The notes: generated from the sequence alone by a model not told the origin. DNA of 19,651 nt from Thermoleophilia bacterium (GCA_016929985.1 JAFGIH010000787.1:1-19651); one strand, 5' to 3'. Counted from the stretch's first letter, positions 7,913-15,594 are shown. Translations and numbers: made by a program.

Positions 7913-8833
7913 TCATGCGCCGCGTATCCCACCCCGGACGCGCCGCTCACGAGCCTGAACGAGGCTTTCTCCTGCGTGATAGGAACTCCTGACGAAAGGC
8001 GCTGAGCACATCTGAAGCCCAAGGGCTTCGCCGTAGGCCGCGTAGCGGACGAACACTTCGGGCGAGACGTACTCCACCACGCGCACGTGCTGGTTCGAGG
8101 GTCGCAGATACTGCCCGACGGTCACCATATCCACGCCCGACTGCACCATATCCCCAAGAACGCCTTGTACCTCATCCTCTGTCTCCCCCAAGCCGACCAT
8201 GATGCCGCTCTTCACCAGGCTCGAGCCACGATCTGCAGCCCGGCGCAGGACCCCCAGCGATCGCCGGTAGTCGGCCTGCGGACGCACGGTCGTGTACAGA
8301 CGCGGCACGGTCTCCACGTTGTGGTTGAAGACCTCCGGCACCTCGGCCAGCACCCGATCGACATGACCCTCGTGGCCCTGGAAGTCGGGCACGAGCACCT
8401 CCACGGTGGCCTCCGGATTCCGAGCCCGTACGGCCTTCATGACGGCCACGTAATGCCCCGCGCCGCCGTCGGGGAGGTCGTCCCGAGTCACCGATGTGAT
8501 CACCACGTGATGGAGTCCCAGACGAGCGACCGCGTCGGCGACGTTGGTGGGTTCCTCCACATCCAGCGCACCGGGACGGCCCGAGGTCACTCCGCAGAAA
8601 GCGCATCCCCGGGTGCAGACGTCGCCCATGATCAAGAAGGTGGCCGTCCCCCGACCGAAGCACTCCCCCAGGTTGGGGCAGAGAGCGCTCTCGCATACCG
8701 TGTGCAGACGGCGGTCGCGCAGAAGCGTCTCCATCTTACGCAGCGACCCAGCAGCCGGAAGCGGCTTCTTGAGCCATTCCGGTTTCCGACCCGGCCCGGC
8801 CGGCACAGACGGTCCCACTTCGCTATCCGCCAT
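7913..8833 (-). CDS. lipA: Lipoyl synthase (radical SAM)
   Basis: Inserts two sulfurs into protein-bound octanoyl groups to make the lipoyl cofactor of 2-oxoacid dehydrogenases and the glycine cleavage system. The 306-residue product has both cluster motifs: the auxiliary cluster Cys47-x4-Cys52-x5-Cys58, and the radical SAM motif Cys73-x3-Cys77-x2-Cys80. The C-terminal RSSYHA (282-287) supplies the serine ligand of the auxiliary cluster. The ATG at 8833 follows the stop of the RACo-like gene by 8 bases, so translation is probably coupled; the ribosome binding site is weak. A longer frame to 9088 would lie inside the previous gene and is rejected. No lipB, lplA or lipoate-dependent enzyme is seen in the window, so its place in this operon is not explained by its neighbours. 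Confidence 0.95.
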   Translation of the reverse strand: MADSEVGPSVPAGPGRKPEWLKKPLPAAGSLRKMETLLRDRRLHTVCESALCPNLGECFGRGTATFLIMGDVCTRGCAFCGVTSGRPGALDVEEPTNVADAVARLGLHHVVITSVTRDDLPDGGAGHYVAVMKAVRARNPEATVEVLVPDFQGHEGHVDRVLAEVPEVFNHNVETVPRLYTTVRPQADYRRSLGVLRRAADRGSSLVKSGIMVGLGETEDEVQGVLGDMVQSGVDMVTVGQYLRPSNQHVRVVEYVSPEVFVRYAAYGEALGLQMCSAPFVRSSYHAGESLVQARERRVRGGIRGA

Positions 8834-8841
8834 AGGGGAAC

Positions 8842-10296
8842 TCACTGTCCCAACGACACCAAGTCGCCCCGCGGCTGCGGCTCCCGCATCAGCGAAGCCA
8901 CCTGCTCCGCTCTGCCTTCGAGTCTCCGCGACGTGGCCACCGCTCGCGCGCCGAGCAAAGACCCGTTCCCCACGAACTCGAAGTGTGCAGGGTCGATTTC
9001 GGGGAACACTCCCAGTGAAACAAGCTGCGACGCTATCAGAAAGCGGCCCGAGATGGTGCCTATCACGACCTTCCGGAGATCGTCCCACTCGACCGACACC
9101 GATTCGAGCAACGCCGTCATCTCGGCAACCATCGCCGCCGTGGCCTGCATCACCTTTTCGACATCCGACTCCGCGAGCACGATATCCGACGCTGAAGACG
9201 AACAGCCCGCCGGCACGAGCACGTATTCAAGACGCCCGCCTCTTTCCTTAAGACTTGGGCTGCCCGAGTCAGGTGCAAAGCGGCCTTCCCGGGTCACGAC
9301 CCCCGTCGCCAGCAATCCGGCCACAGTATCCATGACCCCCGATCCGCAGATGCCTCTCGGCACCCCGTCGTCGATAGTGCTCACCGTAGACTGGAGTGTC
9401 GCCGGGTCGATGGTGACGCGCTCGATGGCTCCCGACACCGCCGCCATGCCGTGGCTGAGCCCTACACCTTCGAAGACGCCCCCGGCCGCTAGGGGAGTCA
9501 CGACCAACCGCTCGCGGTTACCCACGACGGCCGCACCGTCGGGACCCATGTCGACGTACAAACACAGGTCCGCGACGTTCGCAGCGCCGGACACGAGCAC
9601 TCCGGCGACGATATCCCCGCCCACCGACTCGGAGACGGCCGGCACCGCCTTGACGACCGCCCTCGCGCAGACGAAGGGACCAAGCTCCAGCGTCGACACC
9701 GAAACCGAGCTCAAATCGGCCCAGGGCGGCGCGTGAGGATCTACCTCTCGCTCCCGGGCTTCCGGGCCGAGGAATCGCAGCACCGACGATGTCCCTCCCG
9801 CCACCACCACATGCTCGATGCTCTCTTGTGCCGCACCGCAGCGGCTGCCCATCTTGTCGAGCGCCTCTCGGGCGCTCCCCGCGGCCGCCGTCACCACCAC
9901 CCGTCCGGTCTCGCCGTCGAGCAACTGTCCCCATACGGTGACGGGCCCGATGTCTAACACCGCCACATACCACGGAGCAGCATCAGCGGCCGGGCGGACT
10001 CGAGTGACTTCCCACTTCTCGCCCGTGCCGCTGGCACTGCGCACGGTCACGGTGACCTTGCCGTCGGCTTCGCGCAGTGTCTCCCCGAGGTCGCGTATGA
10101 CCGGTATGGGGATGGTTATGTCCGCAGCCCCGAGCGCCTCGCAGAGTGCGTCCTCCACCTCCGCCCGGTCGCTCTTCTTGTCCTTGATGCTCGACTCCAC
10201 CACGATGTCGACGAGTCGAACAGGGAAATCAGCCGCCGGCAGCCGCTCTACAAGCGAAACGCCGCTGCTTTGCTCTGGATGTAGCGCGTCGGACAC
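8842..10296 (-). CDS. RACo-like (DUF4445) ASKHA protein without the N-terminal ferredoxin domain
   Basis: Related to RACo/RamA, ATP-dependent proteins that re-reduce inactive Co(II) corrinoid proteins. The C-terminal half is recognisable: GGDIVAG (226-232), LYVDMG, FEGVGLSHG, GAIERV, GICGSG (315-320), FVGNGSLLGAR. At 484 residues it is well short of about 600-650 for RACo. The N-terminal [2Fe-2S] domain is missing and the protein starts in the linker. Only about 110 residues separate the first phosphate motif from GGDIVAG, so the middle domain is shortened. The phosphate loops are altered: DIGPVT at 115-120 for the usual DIGTTT, DMGPDG at 249-254 for DIGTNG, and SGRF for the usual GGFG. Corrinoid activation or ATP hydrolysis is thus doubtful. 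It starts at GTG 10296 with GGAGAG upstream; an ATG at 10303 is in another frame. It follows larC by 6 bases. Confidence 0.75.
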   Translation of the reverse strand: MSDALHPEQSSGVSLVERLPAADFPVRLVDIVVESSIKDKKSDRAEVEDALCEALGAADITIPIPVIRDLGETLREADGKVTVTVRSASGTGEKWEVTRVRPAADAAPWYVAVLDIGPVTVWGQLLDGETGRVVVTAAAGSAREALDKMGSRCGAAQESIEHVVVAGGTSSVLRFLGPEAREREVDPHAPPWADLSSVSVSTLELGPFVCARAVVKAVPAVSESVGGDIVAGVLVSGAANVADLCLYVDMGPDGAAVVGNRERLVVTPLAAGGVFEGVGLSHGMAAVSGAIERVTIDPATLQSTVSTIDDGVPRGICGSGVMDTVAGLLATGVVTREGRFAPDSGSPSLKERGGRLEYVLVPAGCSSSASDIVLAESDVEKVMQATAAMVAEMTALLESVSVEWDDLRKVVIGTISGRFLIASQLVSLGVFPEIDPAHFEFVGNGSLLGARAVATSRRLEGRAEQVASLMREPQPRGDLVSLGQ

Positions 10297-10302
10297 TTTG
10301 CA

Positions 10303-11565
10303 TCACTCTCCATTAGGATGGCTGACGTCCGCCCCCAGCCCTCGACGATCCCAGCCCAGCCGCTCGCGCGCGGCCTCCGCGGCCATCTCCATGACATCTT
10401 TCAGCGGTATGCCCGTTGCGGCCGCCACGGTCGCCGCGTCGTCATACTCGGGGGCGACGCTCGTGAGCATATCGCGCCACCGGCCCCATTTCACCCGCAC
10501 CTGCGCCCCGGCTACCGTCACGCCCACGTCGCCGCGATCGGCCACGTGACGCGAGAGCGCGCGCCGTCTTACCCCCAAAGTACCTGTCTCTTCGAACATG
10601 ATCGCGGTGGCTGCGGCTTCCTGACAGGCCTCCACCAGCGCGTGCAAGATCACTCCCGGCCTGCCCTTCTTCATCTGTGCAGGCACAACCCACGCGTCCA
10701 GCGCTCCGGATCGCCGCAACATCTCGCACGTGTGACCGACGATCTCGGGCGTGGAGTCGTCCAGATTGGTCTCGAGTTCTACGACGTGCACCGCTCCAGC
10801 ATCTGCCGGGGTGGCATCCATCGCTCCGTCCTGCGTCGCACCCAACATCACCCGCAAGATGTTCGGGCCCTTCTCCAGCTTCATGCATCCCGCACCGTGA
10901 CCGACCCTCGTCATACGCATCGGGGGGATCGCACCCCCGACGGCGCCGAGTTGCCCGATGAGAAGCGCCCCGGTGGGAGTGGTGAGCTCCCTCATCTCCG
11001 GTCCGCCCACGACCTCGTAGCCCTCCAGCAGCCGGGCCGTTGCCGGCGCCGGCACGCCCATGCGCCCGTGTGCGATCTCCACCGTGCCGCCCCCTACCGG
11101 AACGGGCCCGACCATCACTGTCTGCACACCGAGAGCCTCCACTAGGACGAACGCCCCAACGACGTCCACAATCGTGTCAACGGCCCCCACCTCGTGGAAA
11201 TGGATCTCGTCGACTCCGCAACCGTGGATGGAGGCCTCCACCTCGGCCAGGCGCCGCACGGCCCCGACAGCGCCCCTGCGGACGCCCTCGGACAACGCTG
11301 CGTTCCCGATGATCTGCTCCATGTCGGCCAGATGGCGCAGCGGAGCGGCCCCCCCATCGTCGACCACCACTCGAGTGCACGCGACACCCCACTCCACGTC
11401 CCGTCTGATATCGACCCGGGCTCCCTCCAGCCTGAGCGCATCCACAGCCCCACGCAGGATGTCCGCGAGACGATCGCCGTCGCGATCGCAGTCCAGCAAA
11501 GCCGCGAGCAGCATATCGCCGGAGATCCCCGACCAGGGGTCTATATAGAGGATCGTCGTACTCAT
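10303..11565 (-). CDS. larC: LarC, nickel insertion enzyme for the nickel-pincer nucleotide cofactor
   Basis: LarC is the CTP-dependent cyclometallase that inserts nickel into the pyridinium dithiocarboxylate nucleotide used by lactate racemase and related LarA-family enzymes. The 420-residue product shows the family hallmarks: an N-terminal GISGDM (residues about 13-18), HFHEVGAVDTIVDVVG, and a Gly/Pro-rich PVPVGGGTVEIAHGRM segment. Both halves (LarC1 and LarC2 of Lactobacillus, where they are joined by a programmed frameshift) are in one uninterrupted frame here. ATG 11565 is preceded by GGAAGGAA; an ATG at 11604 is rejected for lack of a binding site. It is first in the minus-strand run and diverges from the XRE regulator. 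No larA, larB or larE lies in the window, so the client racemase or epimerase is elsewhere or absent. Confidence 0.92.
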   Translation of the reverse strand: MSTTILYIDPWSGISGDMLLAALLDCDRDGDRLADILRGAVDALRLEGARVDIRRDVEWGVACTRVVVDDGGAAPLRHLADMEQIIGNAALSEGVRRGAVGAVRRLAEVEASIHGCGVDEIHFHEVGAVDTIVDVVGAFVLVEALGVQTVMVGPVPVGGGTVEIAHGRMGVPAPATARLLEGYEVVGGPEMRELTTPTGALLIGQLGAVGGAIPPMRMTRVGHGAGCMKLEKGPNILRVMLGATQDGAMDATPADAGAVHVVELETNLDDSTPEIVGHTCEMLRRSGALDAWVVPAQMKKGRPGVILHALVEACQEAAATAIMFEETGTLGVRRRALSRHVADRGDVGVTVAGAQVRVKWGRWRDMLTSVAPEYDDAATVAAATGIPLKDVMEMAAEAARERLGWDRRGLGADVSHPNGE

Positions 11566-11590
11566 GTCACCGTTCCTTCCATGCTTGTGG

Positions 11591-11619
11591 TTGCATTCTC
11601 GCATGCCACCTCATACACT
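11591..11619 (+). promoter_or_regulatory. Candidate promoter for the XRE regulator, in the larC divergent region
   Basis: TTGCAT (11591-11596) and TACACT (11614-11619) are spaced by 17 bases, a modest match to a sigma-70-type promoter. A 5-base inverted repeat, CATGC (11580-11584) and GCATG (11601-11605), brackets the -35, and CATAC is repeated directly at 11612 and 11626. Either could be a regulator site shared by the divergent genes. No clear larC promoter was found on the other strand. This is weak evidence. Confidence 0.25.
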
Positions 11620-11679
11620 GCAGGACATACGGTTTGCTGGCTTCTCATCCGCGCAACCCTCGGACTCCGGTGTGGAACT

Positions 11680-12057
11680 GTGACGCAGAGGCGACTCGCT
11701 GACTACATAGGACTCACCGTTCGCCGGCTACGCTCCGACCGCGACTTCACGCTGCAGGCTTTGGCCGACGAGTCCGGGGTCTCCAAGAGCTACCTGGGAG
11801 ACATCGAGAAGGGTCGCAAGAACCCCACCACCGATGTCATCGAAGCCATAGCTGAAGCCCTGGGAGTGCCCGCGCGCGAGCTTCTCTACCATGCCGCGCT
11901 CGACGACGAAGATCCGTTCCTGCAACCTGAACAGCTCAGCCTCGAGGACGTTGCCGAAGAGGACGCGGAGACCCGGGAGCTCGCGCACCTGGCCCGGCGT
12001 ATGAGGCCCGGCGACCGCCGCCTGCTGCTGGAGATGGCCCGCAGGCTCAATCGCTAG
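11680..12057 (+). CDS. XRE-family transcriptional regulator, ClgR-like
   Basis: A 125-residue DNA-binding protein with a Cro/C1-type helix-turn-helix (residues about 10-70): TLQALADESGVSKSYLGDIEKG followed by RKNPTTDVIEAIAEALGVP. The SYL-x-x-IE-x-GRK-x-P pattern resembles actinobacterial ClgR, which activates clp and, in some species, lon protease genes. The acidic linker and basic C-terminus (RRMRPGDRRLLLEMARRLNR) are not assigned. The start is taken at GTG 11680 because the domain begins just after it. No strong ribosome binding site is visible, and an ATG at 11584 in frame is the alternative, though its extra residues look non-coding. It diverges from larC and stops 12 bases before the stop of the convergent zincin gene. 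Its targets are not known from the sequence. Confidence 0.8.
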   Translation: MTQRRLADYIGLTVRRLRSDRDFTLQALADESGVSKSYLGDIEKGRKNPTTDVIEAIAEALGVPARELLYHAALDDEDPFLQPEQLSLEDVAEEDAETRELAHLARRMRPGDRRLLLEMARRLNR

Positions 12058-12069
12058 TTCGGCGACCTT

Positions 12070-12444
12070 CTAGTAGGCTCCCAGCTCTTCCAGCCGGTCG
12101 TCGTCGATGCCGTAGTAGTGGGCTATCTCGTGGATCACCGTGTGTCGCACCTGCTCCCTGATGCGCTCTTCGTCCTGCCCGGTGACCCCCTCGATGGGCT
12201 TCTGGTAGATGGTGATGTGGTCGGGGAAGGCCATATAGTAGGCGCCGCGCTCGGTCAGCGGGACGCCGTGATAGAGCCCGAGCAACGAGCGCTTGTCGCC
12301 GCTCGAGAGTCCCACCGTCTCCAAGTCTTCGGGAGAGGGCCACTCCTCGATGTCCACCTGCACGTTCTCGAGGCGCTCCAGGAACTCCTCGGGCAGGGAG
12401 TCGATGGCTTCGGCTACCAGATCGGCGAATGCCTCCAGGTCCAA
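12070..12444 (-). CDS. Small metallopeptidase-like zincin (PF06262 type)
   Basis: A 124-residue protein of the small zincin family common in Actinomycetota and Chloroflexota, whose substrate is not known. The C-terminal motif HEIAHYYGIDDD (105-116) matches HExxHxxGxxD, the zinc-binding and catalytic pattern of metzincin-like peptidases: His105, Glu106, His109, with Asp115 as a likely third ligand. The rest is acidic and has no signal peptide, so it is cytoplasmic. The start is TTG at 12444, with GAGGAGG 9 bases upstream; longer frames run into rdgB and lack a start with a binding site. It is the last gene of the murI-rph-rdgB operon, separated from rdgB by 4 bases. No terminator is visible after it. 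Confidence 0.85.
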   Translation of the reverse strand: MDLEAFADLVAEAIDSLPEEFLERLENVQVDIEEWPSPEDLETVGLSSGDKRSLLGLYHGVPLTERGAYYMAFPDHITIYQKPIEGVTGQDEERIREQVRHTVIHEIAHYYGIDDDRLEELGAY

Positions 12445-12448
12445 GGTT

Positions 12449-13093
12449 TCAGGCCTCCTCGGCGGCGAGACGTTGTAGAAGGGCGCGGGCCGCGGCTCCC
12501 CGGTGCGACACCCCGTCTTTCTCCCCGGGAGGAGCCTCGGCAAGGGTCAGACCCCAGCCGTCCGGCTGGAAGACAGGGTCGTAGCCAAAGCCGTCGCCGC
12601 CGCGGGGCTCCGTGGTGATCGTGCCGTTCGTGAAGCCGGCCACCTCCACCATTCGCCGATCGCCGCGGCCGTGGCCAGCGTCCGCGCCGCCTCGGGCCGG
12701 CCGGGCATCCGGCAGCGCCAGACAGAGGCAGCAGACAAAGCGCGCTGCCCTGTCGGCCACGTCCGACAGTTCGCCAAGCAACTTCCGCACGTTGTCTTCG
12801 TCACGAGCGTCCTCCCCCGCGTAGCGCGCAGACATCACGCCGGGCTGGCCGCCCAGAGCCGCCACCTCGAGGCCGGAGTCGTCGGCCAGCACCGCGACCT
12901 CTCCGTTCAGGGCCCGAAAGACCGTCTCCGCTTTGAGACGCGCGTTCGCGGCGAATGTCGCCCCTGTCTCCTCGGGCAGATCGACCGAGGAGGGCATGTG
13001 CCGTACGTCGAATGCCGCGCCCAGCAGGCGTGAGAACTCTCTGGCCTTCCCGGCGTTGCCGGTGGCCAACACCACTGAAAGGAGCGCCGTCAC
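12449..13093 (-). CDS. rdgB: XTP/dITP diphosphatase (non-canonical purine NTP pyrophosphatase)
   Basis: Removes deaminated purine nucleotides such as dITP and XTP by hydrolysis to the monophosphate and pyrophosphate, keeping them out of DNA and RNA. The 214-residue product has the HAM1-family motifs ATGNAGKAREF near the N-terminus, DDSGLEV, SARYAGE, GFGYDPVF and SHRG. An Arg/Gly-rich stretch of about 16 residues between the FVCCLCLALPD strand and the NGTI strand looks like an insertion compared with usual family members. The start is GTG 13093, overlapping the rph stop by 4 bases, which suggests coupling. The rph-rdgB pairing is common in bacteria. Confidence 0.95.
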   Translation of the reverse strand: MTALLSVVLATGNAGKAREFSRLLGAAFDVRHMPSSVDLPEETGATFAANARLKAETVFRALNGEVAVLADDSGLEVAALGGQPGVMSARYAGEDARDEDNVRKLLGELSDVADRAARFVCCLCLALPDARPARGGADAGHGRGDRRMVEVAGFTNGTITTEPRGGDGFGYDPVFQPDGWGLTLAEAPPGEKDGVSHRGAAARALLQRLAAEEA

Positions 13094-13854
13094 GATTCTT
13101 TCTCGACCTCCGGCGCCGCCACATAGGTACGGGCGACGATCTCCATCTGCGCCGCTTTGATCTGCGTTATCCCCTGCTCGGCCAGACCAAGCAGCTCATC
13201 GAGGACACCACGGTCGAAAGGCCGGTTCTCCGCGGTCGCCTGGACCTCGATGAACTCACCCTTGCCCGTCATGACCACGTTCATGTCGACCTCGGCGGCA
13301 CAGTCTTCCTCGTACTCCAGGTCGAGAACCGGCATCCCGCCGGCTACACCCACGCTGACAGCGGCCACCGAGTCGTTCAGAGGCAGGGCCCGCAGGGCTC
13401 GGGCATCCACGGCCCTCTTGAGGGCGAGATGAAGAGCGAGATAACCCCCCGCCACGGCCGCACAGCGCGTGCCACCGTCGGCTTCGACCACGTCGCAATC
13501 GATGTACACAGTACGCTCGCCCAGGGCCGCGAAGTCGATCACGGCCCTCAGGCTCCGCCCTATGAAACGCTGGATCTCCACGGTCCTGCCGTCCTGTCGC
13601 CCCCGTACCGCCTCGCGCGGGGTACGCTCACGAGTCGAGCTGGGAAGGAGCGAGTACTCGGCCGTCAACCAACCGAGGCCACTCCCCCGCCGCCAGCCCG
13701 GCACTCCGTTCACTATCTGGGCCGAGCAAAGTACGCGGGTCCCGCCCAGCTCCACGAACACCGATCCGTCCGCCGTGCGCACGAAGTCCGGTGTGATCTT
13801 GAGCGGCCGCAGCTCAGCAGGTCCGCGTGTGCCCGGTCTGCCGCCGTTGGTCAT
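13090..13854 (-). CDS. rph: Ribonuclease PH
   Basis: Phosphate-dependent 3'-5' exoribonuclease that trims tRNA 3' ends. The 254-residue product has the expected family signatures in order: VLCSAQI, GWLTAEYSLLP, the GRTVEIQRFIGRSLRAV segment and DCDVVEADGGTR (phosphate and metal site region), and a C-terminal ENRPFDR. The N-terminal leader of about 15 residues is somewhat extended compared with the usual RPDGR start. ATG 13854 overlaps the murI stop by 4 bases (ATGA), and GAGGAG lies 11 bases upstream. The neighbouring tRNA-maturation and nucleotide-cleaning genes make this a conserved housekeeping cluster. Confidence 0.96.
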   Translation of the reverse strand: MTNGGRPGTRGPAELRPLKITPDFVRTADGSVFVELGGTRVLCSAQIVNGVPGWRRGSGLGWLTAEYSLLPSSTRERTPREAVRGRQDGRTVEIQRFIGRSLRAVIDFAALGERTVYIDCDVVEADGGTRCAAVAGGYLALHLALKRAVDARALRALPLNDSVAAVSVGVAGGMPVLDLEYEEDCAAEVDMNVVMTGKGEFIEVQATAENRPFDRGVLDELLGLAEQGITQIKAAQMEIVARTYVAAPEVEKES

Positions 13855-14669
13855 ATGCTATTCACTCCTCGTATGGGTAGTTGGAGGAATCGGGCCCCTA
13901 CCTCCCGGAACTCCTCAGTGTCGCCGCTGGCGTAGAAGCGGTAGTCGCCTTCTCTGCCCGGGATGTTTCCGATGCCCTTGCGCGCCAGGATCTCGCCGAC
14001 CTCCCGCGCGGTTTCCTCCGCCGAATTGATCAGGGTGACGTGCGGACCGAGCAGACGCCGCAGCATGGGAGTGATGAGCGGGTAGTGCGTGCATCCCAGG
14101 ATCACGGTATCCAGGCCCGCCTGCTTCAACGGCGCCACATACTCGCGGGCGGCCTGTTCGGTCTCCTCCGAGAAGACGTCTCCATCTTGGATGAGCGGCG
14201 CCAACCGCGGACATGCCACGGCGAAGACCTCCAGGCCGGCATCCAAAGACTGCAGAGCATTCTGATATGCGTTGGAGCGCACCGTGGCCTCGGTGGCCAT
14301 CACCCCCACGCGCCGCTCGCGAGTGGCCTGCACGGCGGCCCGGGCGCCCGGCATGACCACGCCCACCATGGGGGTCGAGAACGAGGCCTGAAGCTGCGGA
14401 AGAGCAGCCGACGCGGCCGAGTTGCACGCTACGATGATCAGCTTCACACCGAGCCCGATCAGGGCCTCTGCGTTCGCGAAAGCCAGCCTGCGCACCTCGG
14501 CCAGCTGTCTGGGACCGTACGGAAAGTTGGCTGTATCGCCAAGATAGATGAAGTCTTCATGAGGCAGATTGACCAGGCACTCGTGAAGCACCGTGAGGCC
14601 GCCCACCCCCGAATCGAAGACCCCTATCGCTCGTCCGTCGGGGATGTGCTCGGCTGTCTCACTCATCAT
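13851..14669 (-). CDS. murI: Glutamate racemase
   Basis: Makes D-glutamate for peptidoglycan in the cytoplasm. The 272-residue product has the N-terminal FDSGVGGLTV (Asp19, Ser20), the first catalytic cysteine Cys82 in ACNSA and the second, Cys193, in GCTHYP, together with GDTANFPYG. Two adjacent ATG codons (14669 and 14666) are possible; neither has a clear ribosome binding site. The start overlaps the end of the YihY-family gene by 11 bases, so reinitiation is likely. A TAGAAT element lies just upstream (separate entry). Confidence 0.96.
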   Translation of the reverse strand: MMSETAEHIPDGRAIGVFDSGVGGLTVLHECLVNLPHEDFIYLGDTANFPYGPRQLAEVRRLAFANAEALIGLGVKLIIVACNSAASAALPQLQASFSTPMVGVVMPGARAAVQATRERRVGVMATEATVRSNAYQNALQSLDAGLEVFAVACPRLAPLIQDGDVFSEETEQAAREYVAPLKQAGLDTVILGCTHYPLITPMLRRLLGPHVTLINSAEETAREVGEILARKGIGNIPGREGDYRFYASGDTEEFREVGARFLQLPIRGVNSI

Positions 14670-15594
14670 CGGCCGATTCTACCAGACCCTCGCCCGCGGA
14701 CTTCTCCGCGCCGGTGTCCGCGGCCGCGCTTCTTGCCGCCACAGCACTACGAACGGCAGCGTTGATCTCCCCGCCCGCCAGCACCATGAGCCCCATGAGG
14801 AACGCCCAGAAGAGCAGCACGATGGCCGTGCCTATGACTCCATAGGTCAACCACCTCACCTGGAACACGCTCTGGCTCAAGAACCACGACAGCCCCACCG
14901 AGGCGCCGATGATGGCGCCCACCGCGAACAGAGCTCCGGGGAGGACGCTGTACCATTTCTGTCGAACGCTGGGAGCCAGGTAGAAGAAAGCCCCCAAGAC
15001 CCCCACCAAGAGCACGAACACCACAGGCCAGCGAAAGCCGACCCATAGCGAGTGGAGCAGCGAGTCATAGCCGAACTCTCTGCCGATCACGTCACCGAGC
15101 CACGACCCGAACACCAGGAGGAGGATCCCAGCCGGTATGAGAATCGCTCCGGCCACTGCCAAGCCCGCCGCCATGGGACGCCTGTGAAACCACGAGCGCG
15201 TCTCCTTCAACCCATACGCTAGGTTGACGGCCTTGATCAGCGTCATGACGGCGCCGGATGCACTCCACAGCGTCAGGACCAGGCCGACCGAGAGCAGAGT
15301 CGCATTTGTCGCGCCTACCAGGTTGAACACGTTCTCGTCCATGATCTGGTAAAGCAGGCTGTCGGTGCCGACCAGGTCTCCGAGGCCCCCAAGAACCCAA
15401 TCGCCCAAGTCGGCGGTGGCCGGGATGTAGGCGGTCAGAGCGCTGAGAAACAGCAAGAAGGGGAAGAGACTGAACAACGTGCTGTAAGCGACCTGGGCCG
15501 CAAGACCGAGGCCGTCGTGGCGATAGAGCCCATCCACGACCGCCTTTGCACCCTTCCAGAATCCTGCGCAGAAGCGCCGGATGCTAATCAGCAT
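14659..15594 (-). CDS. YihY/BrkB-family integral membrane protein
   Basis: Predicted inner-membrane protein of the YihY family (once mis-described as ribonuclease BN), of uncertain function; transport or envelope roles have been proposed. The 311-residue product has about six hydrophobic segments. A short basic N-terminus and GLAAQVAYSTLFSLFPFLLF come first. The conserved WSASGAVMTLIKAVNLAY region and a segment ending in GVLGAFFYLAPSVRQKW follow. The last helix ends near GGEINAAV, and a polar acidic tail comes after it. ATG 15594 overlaps the preceding small gene by 11 bases. It sits in the same transcription unit as murI. Confidence 0.9.
   Translation of the reverse strand: MLISIRRFCAGFWKGAKAVVDGLYRHDGLGLAAQVAYSTLFSLFPFLLFLSALTAYIPATADLGDWVLGGLGDLVGTDSLLYQIMDENVFNLVGATNATLLSVGLVLTLWSASGAVMTLIKAVNLAYGLKETRSWFHRRPMAAGLAVAGAILIPAGILLLVFGSWLGDVIGREFGYDSLLHSLWVGFRWPVVFVLLVGVLGAFFYLAPSVRQKWYSVLPGALFAVGAIIGASVGLSWFLSQSVFQVRWLTYGVIGTAIVLLFWAFLMGLMVLAGGEINAAVRSAVAARSAAADTGAEKSAGEGLVESADDE
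14676..14681 (-). promoter_or_regulatory. -10-like TAGAAT just upstream of murI
   Basis: TAGAAT on the minus strand lies 6 bases before the first murI ATG, so transcription from it would begin at or next to the start codon and give a leaderless mRNA. No -35 is seen. The same GGTAGAATC string recurs upstream of the MFS gene at 17291-17299. Leaderless mRNAs are common in Actinomycetota. The match could be chance within the yihY coding sequence. Confidence 0.25.

Noticed and set aside
8087..9736. A 549-codon open frame on the plus strand across lipA and the RACo-like gene
   Set aside because: Antisense to two well-supported genes, and its composition is Ser/Pro/Arg-rich and motif-free.
10301..10303. 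ATG at 10303 as the start of the RACo-like gene, overlapping the larC stop
   Set aside because: It is out of frame with the RACo-like protein and its frame soon stops; GTG 10296 is in frame with GGAGAG upstream.
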